48,977 nt of DNA, taken from positions 1-48,977 of IMG/VR virus record IMGVR_UViG_3300045836_000287; one strand, written 5' to 3'. The first letter of the stretch is position 1, and each line of letters opens with the position of its first letter. This document shows, in pieces, positions 1 to 8,712 of this stretch. This DNA is from a virus. Made by a program: the position numbers and the translations under genes. The notes under the pieces were generated by a model. It did not search any database. It was not told where the DNA came from and worked only from the letters and a program-made list of their open reading frames with translations.

Positions 1-2
1 TG

Positions 3-1331
3 CACCTGCGCACAGGCGAGTTCGGCGACGCGTACGTGATCGTCTGGCCCTCGGCCACCGACGATGACGACGACCCGGAGCTGGCCAACGACACCAACGA
101 CGCCGCGATCGAGCACTCGCGCAAGGAGTTGGTCGCGCACGGCTCACGCAGCGCGCAGCCGGCGGCCGAGGTCAACACCAAGGTCGACATCTTCTACAAC
201 TCGCCGAAGACCACCCGGATCGTCTACGACGCCGAGAACCCCCGCATCAAGCGGTTCGCGATCAAGAAATGGACCGAGCCCGGTCCGCTGGGCAGCAAGG
301 CCAAGCCCCGCAACCGGGTCAACCTGTACTACCGGGACCGCATCGAGAAGTACATCAGCGCGCCCAACTCCAAGGGCAACCAGCTCAAGGACTGGCTGCA
401 GTACGAGGAGGAGGAAGGCGACGGCTGGCCGATCGAGAACCCGTACGGCCAGGTGCCCGTCTTCCACTTCCGCACCGACACCCCGTACGGCACGCCCGAG
501 CACCGCGCCGCGTACGGTCCGCAGGACGCTATCAACAAACTGATCATCACGCACGCCGCGACGATCGACTACCACGGCTTCCCGCAGCGATACGTCCTGT
601 CGGAAGCCGGGAACCTCTCCGACGAGCTCGCCGACTTCGACACCGACGACGACATCAACAGGTTCGAGGACACCGGCCACGACTCGACCCTGCGCTCCGG
701 ACCGGGCGAGGTGTGGTGGCTCAACGGCGTACGGCAGGCTGGCCAGTTCGAACCGCCGAACCCCGAGATCTTCCTCGGCCCGCTCGACACCTACACGCGC
801 ATGATGGCGCAGGTCACCCGGACCCCGCTGCACTACTTCGACCCGCAGGTCTACTCGCGCTACGCCCCGTCGGGCGAGTCGATCCGGGCGAGCGAGGTCC
901 CGCTGCTCAAGAAGGTGCGCAAGCGCCAGATCAGCTACGGAGCGACCTGGCTGGAGGTCTTCGACTTCGCCCTGAAGGTCGCCGGCATCGACTCGGACCC
1001 GGACATCGACCTGCGCTGGATCCCGGCCGCCACGATCGACGACGCCGCCGGCTGGGCGATGATCGCGGCCAAGCAGAACGCAGGAGTCCCCGTCCGGCAG
1101 ACCCTGCTGGAGGCCGGCTACGACCCCGACATGGTCGACTCCTGGCTGATCGACGGCGAGGGCCTGGAGCAGCGTGTCGACCTGCTCGGCAAGATCGCCA
1201 CCGCGGCGCAGGCACTGGGCACGGCGACCGGGTTCGGGGTGCTCGACGCGCCCACCGTCAACCAGATCCTCACCACCGTGCTCAAGCTCAACGACACCGA
1301 CCACCAGGAACTCACCGTAGGGACGGCGTGA
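3..1331 (+). CDS. Portal protein (5' end cut by the window)
   Basis: The frame is open from the first bases of the window, so the start lies upstream; 442 residues are visible. The portal is the dodecameric head vertex through which DNA is packaged and to which the connector binds. The acidic Asp-rich stretch near the visible start and the long alpha/beta body followed by MuF, scaffold and capsid genes match SPP1 gp6-like portals of siphophages. The stop overlaps the next start by one base (TGATG), so translation is coupled. Assignment rests on general resemblance and gene order. Confidence 0.85.
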   Translation, partial: HLRTGEFGDAYVIVWPSATDDDDDPELANDTNDAAIEHSRKELVAHGSRSAQPAAEVNTKVDIFYNSPKTTRIVYDAENPRIKRFAIKKWTEPGPLGSKAKPRNRVNLYYRDRIEKYISAPNSKGNQLKDWLQYEEEEGDGWPIENPYGQVPVFHFRTDTPYGTPEHRAAYGPQDAINKLIITHAATIDYHGFPQRYVLSEAGNLSDELADFDTDDDINRFEDTGHDSTLRSGPGEVWWLNGVRQAGQFEPPNPEIFLGPLDTYTRMMAQVTRTPLHYFDPQVYSRYAPSGESIRASEVPLLKKVRKRQISYGATWLEVFDFALKVAGIDSDPDIDLRWIPAATIDDAAGWAMIAAKQNAGVPVRQTLLEAGYDPDMVDSWLIDGEGLEQRVDLLGKIATAAQALGTATGFGVLDAPTVNQILTTVLKLNDTDHQELTVGTA

Positions 1332-1558
1332 TGGCTGCGAAGAAGGGCTCTGTTCCACCCCAGTTCCTGAAGGCCCGCAAGAAGGCCGCTGCGCCCGCGA
1401 AGGTCGCCAAGGGCGCGAAGGTGACCGACCCGAAGGGCAAGTCCGGGACCGTCGTGGGCACCGCGGGCATGATCGCCAGGGTGCGGCACGCGGACGGCAG
1501 CACCGACACCCACCCGATCGGCGCGCTGAAGAAGGCGCACACCAAGAAGGGCAAGTAG
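1331..1558 (+). CDS. Small basic protein with a KOW/SH3-like strand pattern
   Basis: This 75-residue protein has a Lys/Ala-rich N-terminus (about residues 1-32) and then a short segment with alternating Val/Gly (DPKGKSGTVVG, later IARVRHADG) typical of small SH3 or KOW barrels. It starts on the last base of the portal stop. Function is unknown; its position suggests a minor head component or nucleic-acid-binding accessory. No frame disruption is seen. Confidence 0.6.
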   Translation: MAAKKGSVPPQFLKARKKAAAPAKVAKGAKVTDPKGKSGTVVGTAGMIARVRHADGSTDTHPIGALKKAHTKKGK

Positions 1559-1560
1559 CC

Positions 1561-1755
1561 ATGGCCGCCAAGGCGCAGCAGCACGGGTACGGCACGGTCA
1601 AGGGCGCGCGCCGCGTGCCGCAGATGAAGGGCGACAGCCTCGGCCGGGCGAAGGCGAAGGCCCCGATGGGCGCGACGCCGGCTGACCACGTGGTCGCCCC
1701 GAACATGGTCCCGCGCCAGGTCACCTCCAAGACCATGGGCAAGCGCCTGACGTGA
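1561..1755 (+). CDS. Small basic hypothetical head-module protein
   Basis: The product has 64 residues rich in Lys, Arg, Ala and Gly, without a recognisable domain. It starts two bases after the previous stop and its stop overlaps the GTG start of the MuF gene (GTGA). Third-codon GC content and tight packing support it as a real gene. Function unknown. Confidence 0.6.
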   Translation: MAAKAQQHGYGTVKGARRVPQMKGDSLGRAKAKAPMGATPADHVVAPNMVPRQVTSKTMGKRLT

Positions 1756-2843
1756 CCACGGATCCGGGCCAGAGCGCGGCTCCGGCCTCGTTCCCCGGTC
1801 CGGTCACCGGGGCTCTCTTCGCGGCCACCGCCGGCTACTCGGCGAGCCTGGTCGCCTTGGAGGACCAGGCCGCGCAACTCGCCTCCGCACCGCTGCGCGC
1901 CCGGATCGCCGAGATCCTGCGCCGCCTCACCGCCCTGTACACGCGGCTGGCCGGCTCCACCGACGTGCCGCTGCCGGCGGACCGTGCGCCGCAACTGCTC
2001 GCCGAACTGGCGGCCGAGCTCGGATCGCTGCGCGGCCTTGATCCCTCGCCGGTCGTCGCCGACTTCGCCACGCGCGCCTATCACGAGGCCACCGCCTTCG
2101 CCCAGGAGCAGCTCGGCCCGCTCGCCGTCGACCGGTTGCCGGGCGTCCTCGCCGACGACGCCCTGAATCAGGCGCTGGACTCCCTGCCCGGCACCGTCGC
2201 CGATCGCATCGACGATGCGCTCGCCTTCGCTCAGCGCGTTGCCATGACCGATATGCAGACGGCGGTCGTGGCTCCCGTCGCGAAGGCGAACCAGGCGGCG
2301 AACAGCGCCGAGGCCGCGGCGCGCTGGGCGGTGAACCGGGGAGCGAACGCGGGCAGCAGCGACAGCGCGCGGTTGGCCGACGCGTTCGCGCTCTGGGCGG
2401 GCGAGAGGAACGCGTGTGTTCACTGCGCTGCGTACATCGGACATTTCGTGCGGCCGGGAGACTCCTTCCCTGTCGGCCTCACTTTCGGGGACAGTCCCTT
2501 GACGCCGTGGCCCGACCCGGACCGTCTTCTCGGACCTCCCCTGCACCCGAACTGCCGTTGTCACGAGATCGCCTGGTTCGGTCCCGCCGCCACGCACCCG
2601 GTGGACACCGCGATCTACAACCGGCCGGCGCTGCAGGACCAGGTCGACATCGCCGCGGCGCTGCGCCGGGAGGCGAAGCGCTCGATCCTGCGCGGCTGGT
2701 CGCTGCCCAGCGAGTCGGAGGCGGTGCGGCTGCGCGCCGCCGACCGGCTGTTGCGCCAGGGAGCCGGGCTGCCGAAAACCGTCGAGGAGCGGGCGCGCAA
2801 GGCCGTGAAGGCGAAGCGCTTCCCCGACCGGCACATCAGATAA
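1752..2843 (+). CDS. MuF-like minor head protein
   Basis: The 363-residue product carries the MuF signature in its C-terminal half: a CxxC pair (NACVHC), a Phe-Gly-Asp segment, then HPNCRC, spaced as in phage Mu F-like proteins. MuF proteins sit inside the head at the portal and some are ejected with DNA. The N-terminal 200 residues are Ala-rich helices. The GTG start overlaps the preceding stop by four bases. Its place between portal and scaffold is the usual one. Confidence 0.85.
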   Translation: MTTDPGQSAAPASFPGPVTGALFAATAGYSASLVALEDQAAQLASAPLRARIAEILRRLTALYTRLAGSTDVPLPADRAPQLLAELAAELGSLRGLDPSPVVADFATRAYHEATAFAQEQLGPLAVDRLPGVLADDALNQALDSLPGTVADRIDDALAFAQRVAMTDMQTAVVAPVAKANQAANSAEAAARWAVNRGANAGSSDSARLADAFALWAGERNACVHCAAYIGHFVRPGDSFPVGLTFGDSPLTPWPDPDRLLGPPLHPNCRCHEIAWFGPAATHPVDTAIYNRPALQDQVDIAAALRREAKRSILRGWSLPSESEAVRLRAADRLLRQGAGLPKTVEERARKAVKAKRFPDRHIR

Positions 2844-2901
2844 ACGCTTTTGTGTACAGTTCTTGACAACGTCCCAGTTCTCCGTGATGGAGGAAACGAA
2901 C

Positions 2902-3633
2902 ATGCGCGAGTGCCTCTTCGGCGACGCACCCTTGACCCTGCTCGGCCTGACCGGATCGGGTTTCCCCGTCTACGCCCTGGCCGGCGCCGAGCCCGACGAC
3001 GAGATCGAGGTCGAGCCCGACGACGAGGGCGCGGAGACCGAGACCGACCAGGAGGGCGACGGTGGTGAGGCCGGTTCGGGCGACGACGAGAAGGAGAAGC
3101 TGCGCGCACAGCTGAAGAAGGCGAATTTCGAAGCGGCGAAGTACCGCCGTGAGCTGCGCGAGCTGAAGAAGCAGGCCACTGAGGAGGCCACCGAGGAGGC
3201 CGAGGGCGCTGCGGAGGAGAAGGGCAGCGAACTCACCCCCGCCCAGCTCAAGCGCCAGGTGGACAAGGCCGTCAAGGCGGCCACCGAGGCGGCCGAGCAG
3301 AAGTACCGCAAGGTCGCGGTCAACGCCGCGGCGCAGTCCGCGTTCGTCAAGGCCGGCGCGAAGGCGTCCGGTGTCGCCAAGCTCGTGAAGCTGCTGGACA
3401 CCGACGACGTCGAGATCGACGCGGTCACCGGGGAGGTCACGGCAGGGCTCGACGAGCAGATCGACGCGCTCAAGGACGAGTTCCCCGAGCTGTTCGCCGC
3501 CGCGGAGGCGGTCAAGCCCGCACCGAAGCCGAAGCCGAAGCGCGCCGCGGCCGCTCCCCGCCCCGAGGCTGAGCCGCAACCGCTCAGTTCGGCCGAGAAG
3601 ATCGCCGCACAGCTCGGTATCGGCGCGCGCTGA
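2902..3633 (+). CDS. Capsid scaffolding protein
   Basis: The 243-residue product is mostly charged helix: an acidic block (about residues 30-50), a long Glu/Lys/Ala coiled coil, and a basic Pro/Lys/Ala tail, as in siphophage scaffolds that shape the prohead and then leave. I chose the ATG at 2902 because GGAGG lies 8 nt upstream. An in-frame ATG at 2863 would add 13 residues but lacks such a site. The first 30 residues end in PVYALAGA, nearly the same as the N-terminus of the major capsid protein at 4683. Confidence 0.8.
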   Translation: MRECLFGDAPLTLLGLTGSGFPVYALAGAEPDDEIEVEPDDEGAETETDQEGDGGEAGSGDDEKEKLRAQLKKANFEAAKYRRELRELKKQATEEATEEAEGAAEEKGSELTPAQLKRQVDKAVKAATEAAEQKYRKVAVNAAAQSAFVKAGAKASGVAKLVKLLDTDDVEIDAVTGEVTAGLDEQIDALKDEFPELFAAAEAVKPAPKPKPKRAAAAPRPEAEPQPLSSAEKIAAQLGIGAR

Positions 3634-3634
3634 G

Positions 3635-4165
3635 ATGGACACCTCGGACAAGGTCGGCCAGTACGTCCTCGTCCGCACGCACGGCTTCCTCCCCGGCGTC
3701 ATCCGGTTCTTCTGCCTCAAGCGCCGCGGCTGGCGCGCCTTCTTCAGCAGGAGGTCGCGCTCCCGCTTCGACCACGTCGCCGTGGTCGTCGGGCCCGGCG
3801 GGCAGATCGTCGAGGCCGAACCGGGCGGTGCGCGCTACGCCGACCTGTCCGAGTACGACGGGTATGAGATCCGCTTCTCCAGCGACCCGTTGACCGACGA
3901 TCAGCGCACCAGGATCGTGGAGAAGGCACGGTGGTACGCCGACAACCGCATCCCGTACGGCTGGACGGACATCGCCGGGCTCGGGATCAGGTGTCTGGAC
4001 TCGGACGCCTATGTCCTGATCCGCCGGGCCGATCAGCAGCGCGCCGCGGTCTGCTCCCAACTGGCCGCGGTGTGCGGCGAATACGGCGGCGCGACGGCGT
4101 GGATGTGCGGGCAGCAGCTGGCGGCCGGGGTCACGCCCGCGATGATGGACGCGCGCCTGGGATGA
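3635..4165 (+). CDS. Papain-like (permuted NlpC/P60-type) peptidase or amidase
   Basis: The 176-residue protein has His47 in FDHVAVVV, a Glu at 60, and Cys140 in AAVCSQ. His before Cys is the order of the permuted NlpC/P60 group (YiiX/YaeF-like), whose members are thiol hydrolases. It follows the scaffold by one base and overlaps the JAMM gene (ATGA). In lambda gpK, JAMM and NlpC/P60 domains are fused in a tail protein. Here they are separate genes between scaffold and capsid, so a role in head maturation is possible but unproven. Confidence 0.65.
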   Translation: MDTSDKVGQYVLVRTHGFLPGVIRFFCLKRRGWRAFFSRRSRSRFDHVAVVVGPGGQIVEAEPGGARYADLSEYDGYEIRFSSDPLTDDQRTRIVEKARWYADNRIPYGWTDIAGLGIRCLDSDAYVLIRRADQQRAAVCSQLAAVCGEYGGATAWMCGQQLAAGVTPAMMDARLG

Positions 4166-4554
4166 CGCTGCGCATCTCCACCCCGCTGCGGGGCCGCATC
4201 GTGCGCGACTGCCTCAGCCGGCGGCCGATCGAGGCCTGCGGCGTGGTCTCGGCCAAGGGCCGGTTCATACCCCTGGCCAACGCCTCCGACGACCCGTCCC
4301 TGTTCTCCTTCCACCCCGAGGAGCAACTGCGGGTCTGGCAGGAGCTCGACGAGGCCGGCGACCGCGTGGACGTGGTCTACCACTCCCACCCCCGCACAAG
4401 GGCCGTTCCCTCGCGCACGGACATCGCGTTCGCCGCGTACCCCGACGTGCACTACGTCATCGTCGGCCTGGCCGATCCGGATGAACCCGAGTTCCGGTCC
4501 TGGCACATCGAGGACGGCCAGGCCACCGAGGAACAGGTCTTGTTCTGGTGTTGA
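4162..4554 (+). CDS. JAMM/MPN-type metallopeptidase
   Basis: The 130-residue product has a full JAMM motif: Glu24, then H74-S-H76-P, and S84-x-x-D87, the zinc site of Mov34/MPN peptidases. The family cleaves isopeptide or peptide bonds, and in tailed phages usually occurs in gpK-like tail-assembly proteins. It is coupled to the previous peptidase gene by a four-base overlap. No other capsid protease candidate is seen in this head module, which makes this pair the best candidates for processing scaffold or capsid. That role is inference. Confidence 0.75.
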   Translation: MTLRISTPLRGRIVRDCLSRRPIEACGVVSAKGRFIPLANASDDPSLFSFHPEEQLRVWQELDEAGDRVDVVYHSHPRTRAVPSRTDIAFAAYPDVHYVIVGLADPDEPEFRSWHIEDGQATEEQVLFWC

Positions 4555-4579
4555 CAAAAGAGCAGTGATACCGTAGTAC
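4551..4579 (+). promoter_or_regulatory. Strong sigma70-type promoter before the capsid gene
   Basis: TTGACA (4551-4556), a 17-nt spacer and TAGTAC (4574-4579) form a near-consensus promoter. The -35 overlaps the last codons of the JAMM gene. Transcription would start near 4586, giving the capsid gene its own strong message inside the late operon. Confidence 0.7.
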
Positions 4580-4585
4580 CGGCGC

Positions 4586-4682
4586 GGACAGGTTTCCGCA
4601 GCCACGCTGGGTCCGAGATGGGCCGACCGCCTGGCCCGAGATGGGCCGAAACCCCATCCGAACCCAGCGAAAAGGCCACTCA
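4586..4682 (+). promoter_or_regulatory. Structured 5' leader of the capsid mRNA
   Basis: The leader is closed by an inverted repeat, CGCTGGGT (4605-4612) with ACCCAGCG (4662-4669). Inside are two direct copies of CCGAGATGGGCCGA (4613-4626 and 4636-4649) and an inner GATGGG/CCCATC hairpin. The ribosome site GAAAAGG (4669-4675) begins at the edge of the closing stem. This could set capsid translation or mRNA stability; no known riboswitch was recognised. Confidence 0.5.
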
Positions 4683-5714
4683 GTGTTCTGCGCCATTTCC
4701 GAGGCGCCGCTCAAGGCGCCGCGCACTGTCATCGGCTACACCTCCCTCGGCCCCGTCTACGCCCTTGCGGGCGGCGCACGCGACGTCATGGACGCGTGGA
4801 TCCCCGAGGAGTTCGACTCGCAGGTCATCATGCGGGTCAACCAGATCAGCGGCGTCGAGGCCCTCGGCTCGCCGGTCCCCATGAACTCCGACACCCGCTC
4901 CGTGCCGCGCTCCGCCGGCATCGGCGTCGACCTGGTCGCCAAGGGCGGCACGTACAACGAGGACGTCTCCACCAACGACGCCGTCGTCCTGACCGCGCAG
5001 AAGTTCGGCAAGGCCGTGCGGATCGCGGAAGAGGACATCGACGACGCGATCGCCGACGTCATCGCGACCAAGCAGAAGGACTGGGCCACCTCGTACGGCA
5101 AGGCGTTCGACAACGCGTGCCTCGCGATCACCGCCGCGCCCGGAGCCGGCGTTCCGTTCGCCTCGGTCTACTACTCGCTGACCCAGACCGACGCGAACAC
5201 CGGTTACACCGCCAACAGCAACCTGGTGCAGACCGGGACCGGCGGCACCACCTACACCACGCTGTCCACCGCGCTGAGCAAGGTCGAGCAGGGCAACTAC
5301 TTCGACATCAGCGAGATGGTGTGTATCGCGCACCCCACCTACCGCAACCTGCTGCGCGGCATCAAGGACAACAACGGCCGGCCCATCTTCCAGGAGAGCA
5401 ACGCCGGCTTCCCCGGCGGCGGCACCGCGTCCTCGCCGGACACGATCTTCGGCATCCAGATCCACTGGTCGCTCGGCGCGCGCACCTCCGGCGTCGTCAA
5501 CTCGGCGCCCAGCGGCAACGGCCTGCTGATCTTCGCCAACCGCAACTACATGATCGTCGGTCGGCGCTCGGGCCCCGAGTCCGTGTTCATCGACGGTCGC
5601 AACGGCCTGTCGGCGCTGACCGACGAGTCGATCCTCAAGATGCGCGCCCGGCGCGCGTTCGCGGTCGGCCACGAGATGGCCTTCGCGGTGCACGAGGACA
5701 CCACCGGCGTCTGA
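4683..5714 (+). CDS. Major capsid protein, HK97 fold
   Basis: The 343-residue protein has the pattern of actinophage HK97-type capsids: a short N-arm, an E-loop region, a long Ser/Thr/Gly-rich middle, and a C-terminal A-domain with GLLIFANRNYMIVG. I start it at GTG 4683 because GAAAAGG sits 7 nt upstream; an ATG at 4641 would lie within the leader stem. Residues 8-30 (EAPL ... GPVYALAGGA) resemble the scaffold N-terminus. No separate N-terminal delta domain is seen. Confidence 0.85.
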   Translation: MFCAISEAPLKAPRTVIGYTSLGPVYALAGGARDVMDAWIPEEFDSQVIMRVNQISGVEALGSPVPMNSDTRSVPRSAGIGVDLVAKGGTYNEDVSTNDAVVLTAQKFGKAVRIAEEDIDDAIADVIATKQKDWATSYGKAFDNACLAITAAPGAGVPFASVYYSLTQTDANTGYTANSNLVQTGTGGTTYTTLSTALSKVEQGNYFDISEMVCIAHPTYRNLLRGIKDNNGRPIFQESNAGFPGGGTASSPDTIFGIQIHWSLGARTSGVVNSAPSGNGLLIFANRNYMIVGRRSGPESVFIDGRNGLSALTDESILKMRARRAFAVGHEMAFAVHEDTTGV

Positions 5715-5794
5715 TCCGCCCCCTGATCGAGACCGGTGCGTACTGGGACGGGCGCACCGGTCTCACAGCAGAGCCCGACCGAGAGAAGGACCGC

Positions 5795-6220
5795 GTGAGC
5801 GAGCAGCACCCCGCGCTGGACGGAGATCCGGAGGCTGAGATCGCCCGCCGTTCCCCGGACGGCGCCGACGGGCACCACTGGATCAAGGAGTTCGTCTACC
5901 GCATCCTGCCCGGCCACCGTTTCGACCCGGACGCGATGGACCACACGGCGAACCTCGCCGGGACCGCCCAGGCGGCGATCCAAGCCGGAGTGCGCCCGAA
6001 GGGCATGCCGGTCTTCCTCGGCGCCCGACCGCACGAGACCGCCCCGGACAACATCGTGCTCGGCTACGCCGTCCCCGTCGTTCCCGCGGTCACCGACACC
6101 GAGCCGGAGACCACGGTCACACCGACCCAGATCACCCTCGCCGGCCAGGCGCCGCAGGAGTCCGACGAGACCGAGCCACAGACCGCGACTGAACCGGAAT
6201 CGCAGCCCGAGACCACCTGA
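5795..6220 (+). CDS. Conserved head-module protein of unknown function
   Basis: This 141-residue protein starts at GTG 5795 behind GAGAGAAGGA. Residues 25-95 look folded (WIKEFVYRILPGHRF...) and the last 40 residues are a Thr/Glu/Pro-rich tail with many TEPE-like repeats. It lies directly after the capsid gene, where decoration proteins are common, but the sequence does not identify it as one. The acidic disordered tail could face outward. Confidence 0.55.
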   Translation: MSEQHPALDGDPEAEIARRSPDGADGHHWIKEFVYRILPGHRFDPDAMDHTANLAGTAQAAIQAGVRPKGMPVFLGARPHETAPDNIVLGYAVPVVPAVTDTEPETTVTPTQITLAGQAPQESDETEPQTATEPESQPETT

Positions 6221-6248
6221 ACATCCACACCGACGGGAAGGCGGGACG

Positions 6249-8702
6249 GTGACCGCGAACGGCGTCACCGGGGGCGACCCGAACAAGGTCGGCACGACCG
6301 GCGGCACCGTCACCGGCACGCTGGACCTCGCTGCGGCGTCCAACCCGCTGCAGATCCCACACGGTGCGGCGACCGGGGAGGTCTGGACCGCGACCGACAA
6401 CGCGGGCGACGGCGCATGGCAGGCCGCGCCCGGCGGAACCCCCGCCACTACCGTCCAGCCCGGCACCACCTACGGGACGTCGACCGCGGTGGGCACACTG
6501 GGTTCCTTCGCCCGTGAGGACCACCAGCACGGCACGCCGAGCCTCACCTCTTCCGCCCCTGCCGCCACCCTCGGCATCGGCACGGCGGCGGCAGCGGGCA
6601 CCGCAACACTGCCGGCGCGGGCCGACCACGTGCACCCGACGGCGGCAGCCGGCGCGCCCGCCGCATCAGCGGTCGGCGACACCTCGGTTACCGGCGTCGC
6701 GACCACCTTCGCGGCCAGCGATCACAAGCACGGCAGGGAGGCGTTCGGCACGCCGGGCGCCTCGGCTGTTGGCGACGCCGCCGCAGCCGGGTCCGCGGCC
6801 ACCGTCGCGCACAGCGACCACGTCCACGGGCGGGAAGCCTACGGCGCGGTCACCGCGCTGGCCTCGTTCGGCACCGCGAGCAGCAACGGCACCGCGACGA
6901 CCAACGCGCGTAGCGACCACGTCCACGGCGCTCCCTCCCTTCCCGTCGGCAGTACGTCGACCACGGGCATCGTCCAGATCGACAACGCCGCGGCCGACTA
7001 CCAGCCGATCGGGCCTGCCGCTCCCGGCGCCGTGGGAAAGGTCGCGGACGCGGGCCACACCCACCCCTACGCGCCCTGGCAGTTCAGCCCGTACGCCTAC
7101 GGAGCCAAGGGCGATGGAAAGATCGCGCTCGACGGCGCGATCAGTTCCGGGACCAACACCCTGGCCTGCACCACGTCCACGCCGTTCGCCGCGGGCGACG
7201 TCAACAAGCCGATCGCCATCAAGGGCGCCGGTCCGGCCGGCGTCACCACCCTGGTCACCACGATTTCAGGGTTCACCGACTCCGGTCATGTCACCCTGAC
7301 CACGAACGCGTCGGCCACGATCACGGGCGCCCAGGTGATGTGGGCGACCGACGACACCTCCGCGTTCCAACAGGCCATCAACAACGCCACCGCCTACGCG
7401 ACCGGGCACGGTCAGTACGGCGAGGTGGTCGTCCCTTCCCCGAGCGGCTACTTCTACGGCATTGCCGGAAACCTGACTACCGCGGTGTCCGGAAACAGCC
7501 AACTGACACTGCCGATTGTCTCGGACCGCAACCCGAAGGTCACGCTCGCGATCCGCGGCGCCGGCAACAGCGGAAGCACCCGGCACTGGAACCAGAACTA
7601 TCCACCGCTCAACCCCTCGACACTGGTCAGTTTCGGCGTCTTCGGATCGGCTGCCCTGCAGTCCAACACCGGGACCAACTGCGTCAACAACGCGGGCAAC
7701 CCCTCGGTGCTGGGCGGGCCGACCGGCAAGGGCGGCTACGGCACCTCGGCACTGTTGTACAACAACATGCTGGTCTCTTTGGAGAACCTGACGATCCTGA
7801 CGACGCATAGCTCGTCGGGGTGGACCTACAGCGCGTGCAACTTCCACGGCATGGCTGCGGCAGATCTGCGCAACTTCTCCTACGGCACGACCGCCGTCAT
7901 CGAGCTCTACAACGGTAATAGCGGTGACTTCACCAACGTCACGACGCTCTCCGGCGGCATCTCGATCGGCATCCTGTTGCCCTCGGCGGGAAACAATGCC
8001 GACAACAAGCTGGAAAACGTCACCTGCCACGGCGGCTACACCTATGCCCTTCTGGCCACCGAGCACACCGTCGGCCGGGCGGTCACGCTCCTGTACTGCT
8101 GGTCTGGACTGTGCCCGGTCGGCAACTACGGCGACTCGGGGGCGAGCACCAGCGCACTGCACGCCTCCCAGTTCGACCAGCTGTGCATCGAGGCGTGCAC
8201 GTACCACGTCAACGTCTTCGGCGCGGGCCAGTCCAACATCGGCCCGATCGTGCATGCCACGCTCGACACCGAGGGCACGCTGCAGTTCCGCGACAATCCG
8301 AACAATGGCACCGGACTGAACGCGGCCAGCGGCGAGATTCGGCTGGCCGGTTCTCCCTCGACGGTCAACCTCACATTCCCCACCGGCCTGCGCATCATCA
8401 AGGAGCAGACACTGCCGGGCGTGGCGAGTTCTCCCCCGGCGCTGTCCGCCAACACGGCGGTCATGAACACCTTGTGGCGACCCGCGACCGTCTACCTGGT
8501 CGGCGGCGCCAACCTCACCACGATCCAGGTGAGCCAGCTGGCGGGAGGAGCCGCGGCGCCGGCCGTGAGCACGGTCGCCGACTTCACCTCGGCCGGGACG
8601 ATCAGCGTTCCCTTTCCCGTACGGCTCGGACCTGGACAGTGGATCAAGCTGAACACCGCGTCGGGGACCACGGTGCCCGCCGCGACCTGGGTCCTGGACT
8701 AA
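6249..8702 (+). CDS. Spike/fibre protein with HxH repeats and a pectate-lyase-like beta helix
   Basis: The 817-residue protein has six HxH motifs (DHQH, DHVH, DHKH, DHVH, DHVH, GHTH; His pairs at about 92/94, 127/129, 159/161, 191/193, 224/226, 270/272) spaced mostly 32-35 residues apart. HxH sets bind iron in some trimeric phage needles and fibres. From residue 283, YGAKGDG...DDTSAFQQAI is the opening of a pectate-lyase-3 right-handed beta helix, as in tailspikes that bind or cut glycans. It lies between capsid and connector genes, unusual for a tail spike, so it may decorate the head. Start GTG 6249. Confidence 0.75.
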   Translation: MTANGVTGGDPNKVGTTGGTVTGTLDLAAASNPLQIPHGAATGEVWTATDNAGDGAWQAAPGGTPATTVQPGTTYGTSTAVGTLGSFAREDHQHGTPSLTSSAPAATLGIGTAAAAGTATLPARADHVHPTAAAGAPAASAVGDTSVTGVATTFAASDHKHGREAFGTPGASAVGDAAAAGSAATVAHSDHVHGREAYGAVTALASFGTASSNGTATTNARSDHVHGAPSLPVGSTSTTGIVQIDNAAADYQPIGPAAPGAVGKVADAGHTHPYAPWQFSPYAYGAKGDGKIALDGAISSGTNTLACTTSTPFAAGDVNKPIAIKGAGPAGVTTLVTTISGFTDSGHVTLTTNASATITGAQVMWATDDTSAFQQAINNATAYATGHGQYGEVVVPSPSGYFYGIAGNLTTAVSGNSQLTLPIVSDRNPKVTLAIRGAGNSGSTRHWNQNYPPLNPSTLVSFGVFGSAALQSNTGTNCVNNAGNPSVLGGPTGKGGYGTSALLYNNMLVSLENLTILTTHSSSGWTYSACNFHGMAAADLRNFSYGTTAVIELYNGNSGDFTNVTTLSGGISIGILLPSAGNNADNKLENVTCHGGYTYALLATEHTVGRAVTLLYCWSGLCPVGNYGDSGASTSALHASQFDQLCIEACTYHVNVFGAGQSNIGPIVHATLDTEGTLQFRDNPNNGTGLNAASGEIRLAGSPSTVNLTFPTGLRIIKEQTLPGVASSPPALSANTAVMNTLWRPATVYLVGGANLTTIQVSQLAGGAAAPAVSTVADFTSAGTISVPFPVRLGPGQWIKLNTASGTTVPAATWVLD

Positions 8703-8712
8703 GGCGGCTGAC

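Noticed and set aside
144-2903. Long minus-strand open frame opposite portal and MuF genes
   Set aside because: It is a mirror of GC-rich codon use; composition is Arg/Gly/Asp-rich without domain features and it lies across several real genes.
4641-4682. ATG 4641 as the capsid start
   Set aside because: It falls inside the leader stem and lacks a ribosome site; GTG 4683 has GAAAAGG at the right distance.
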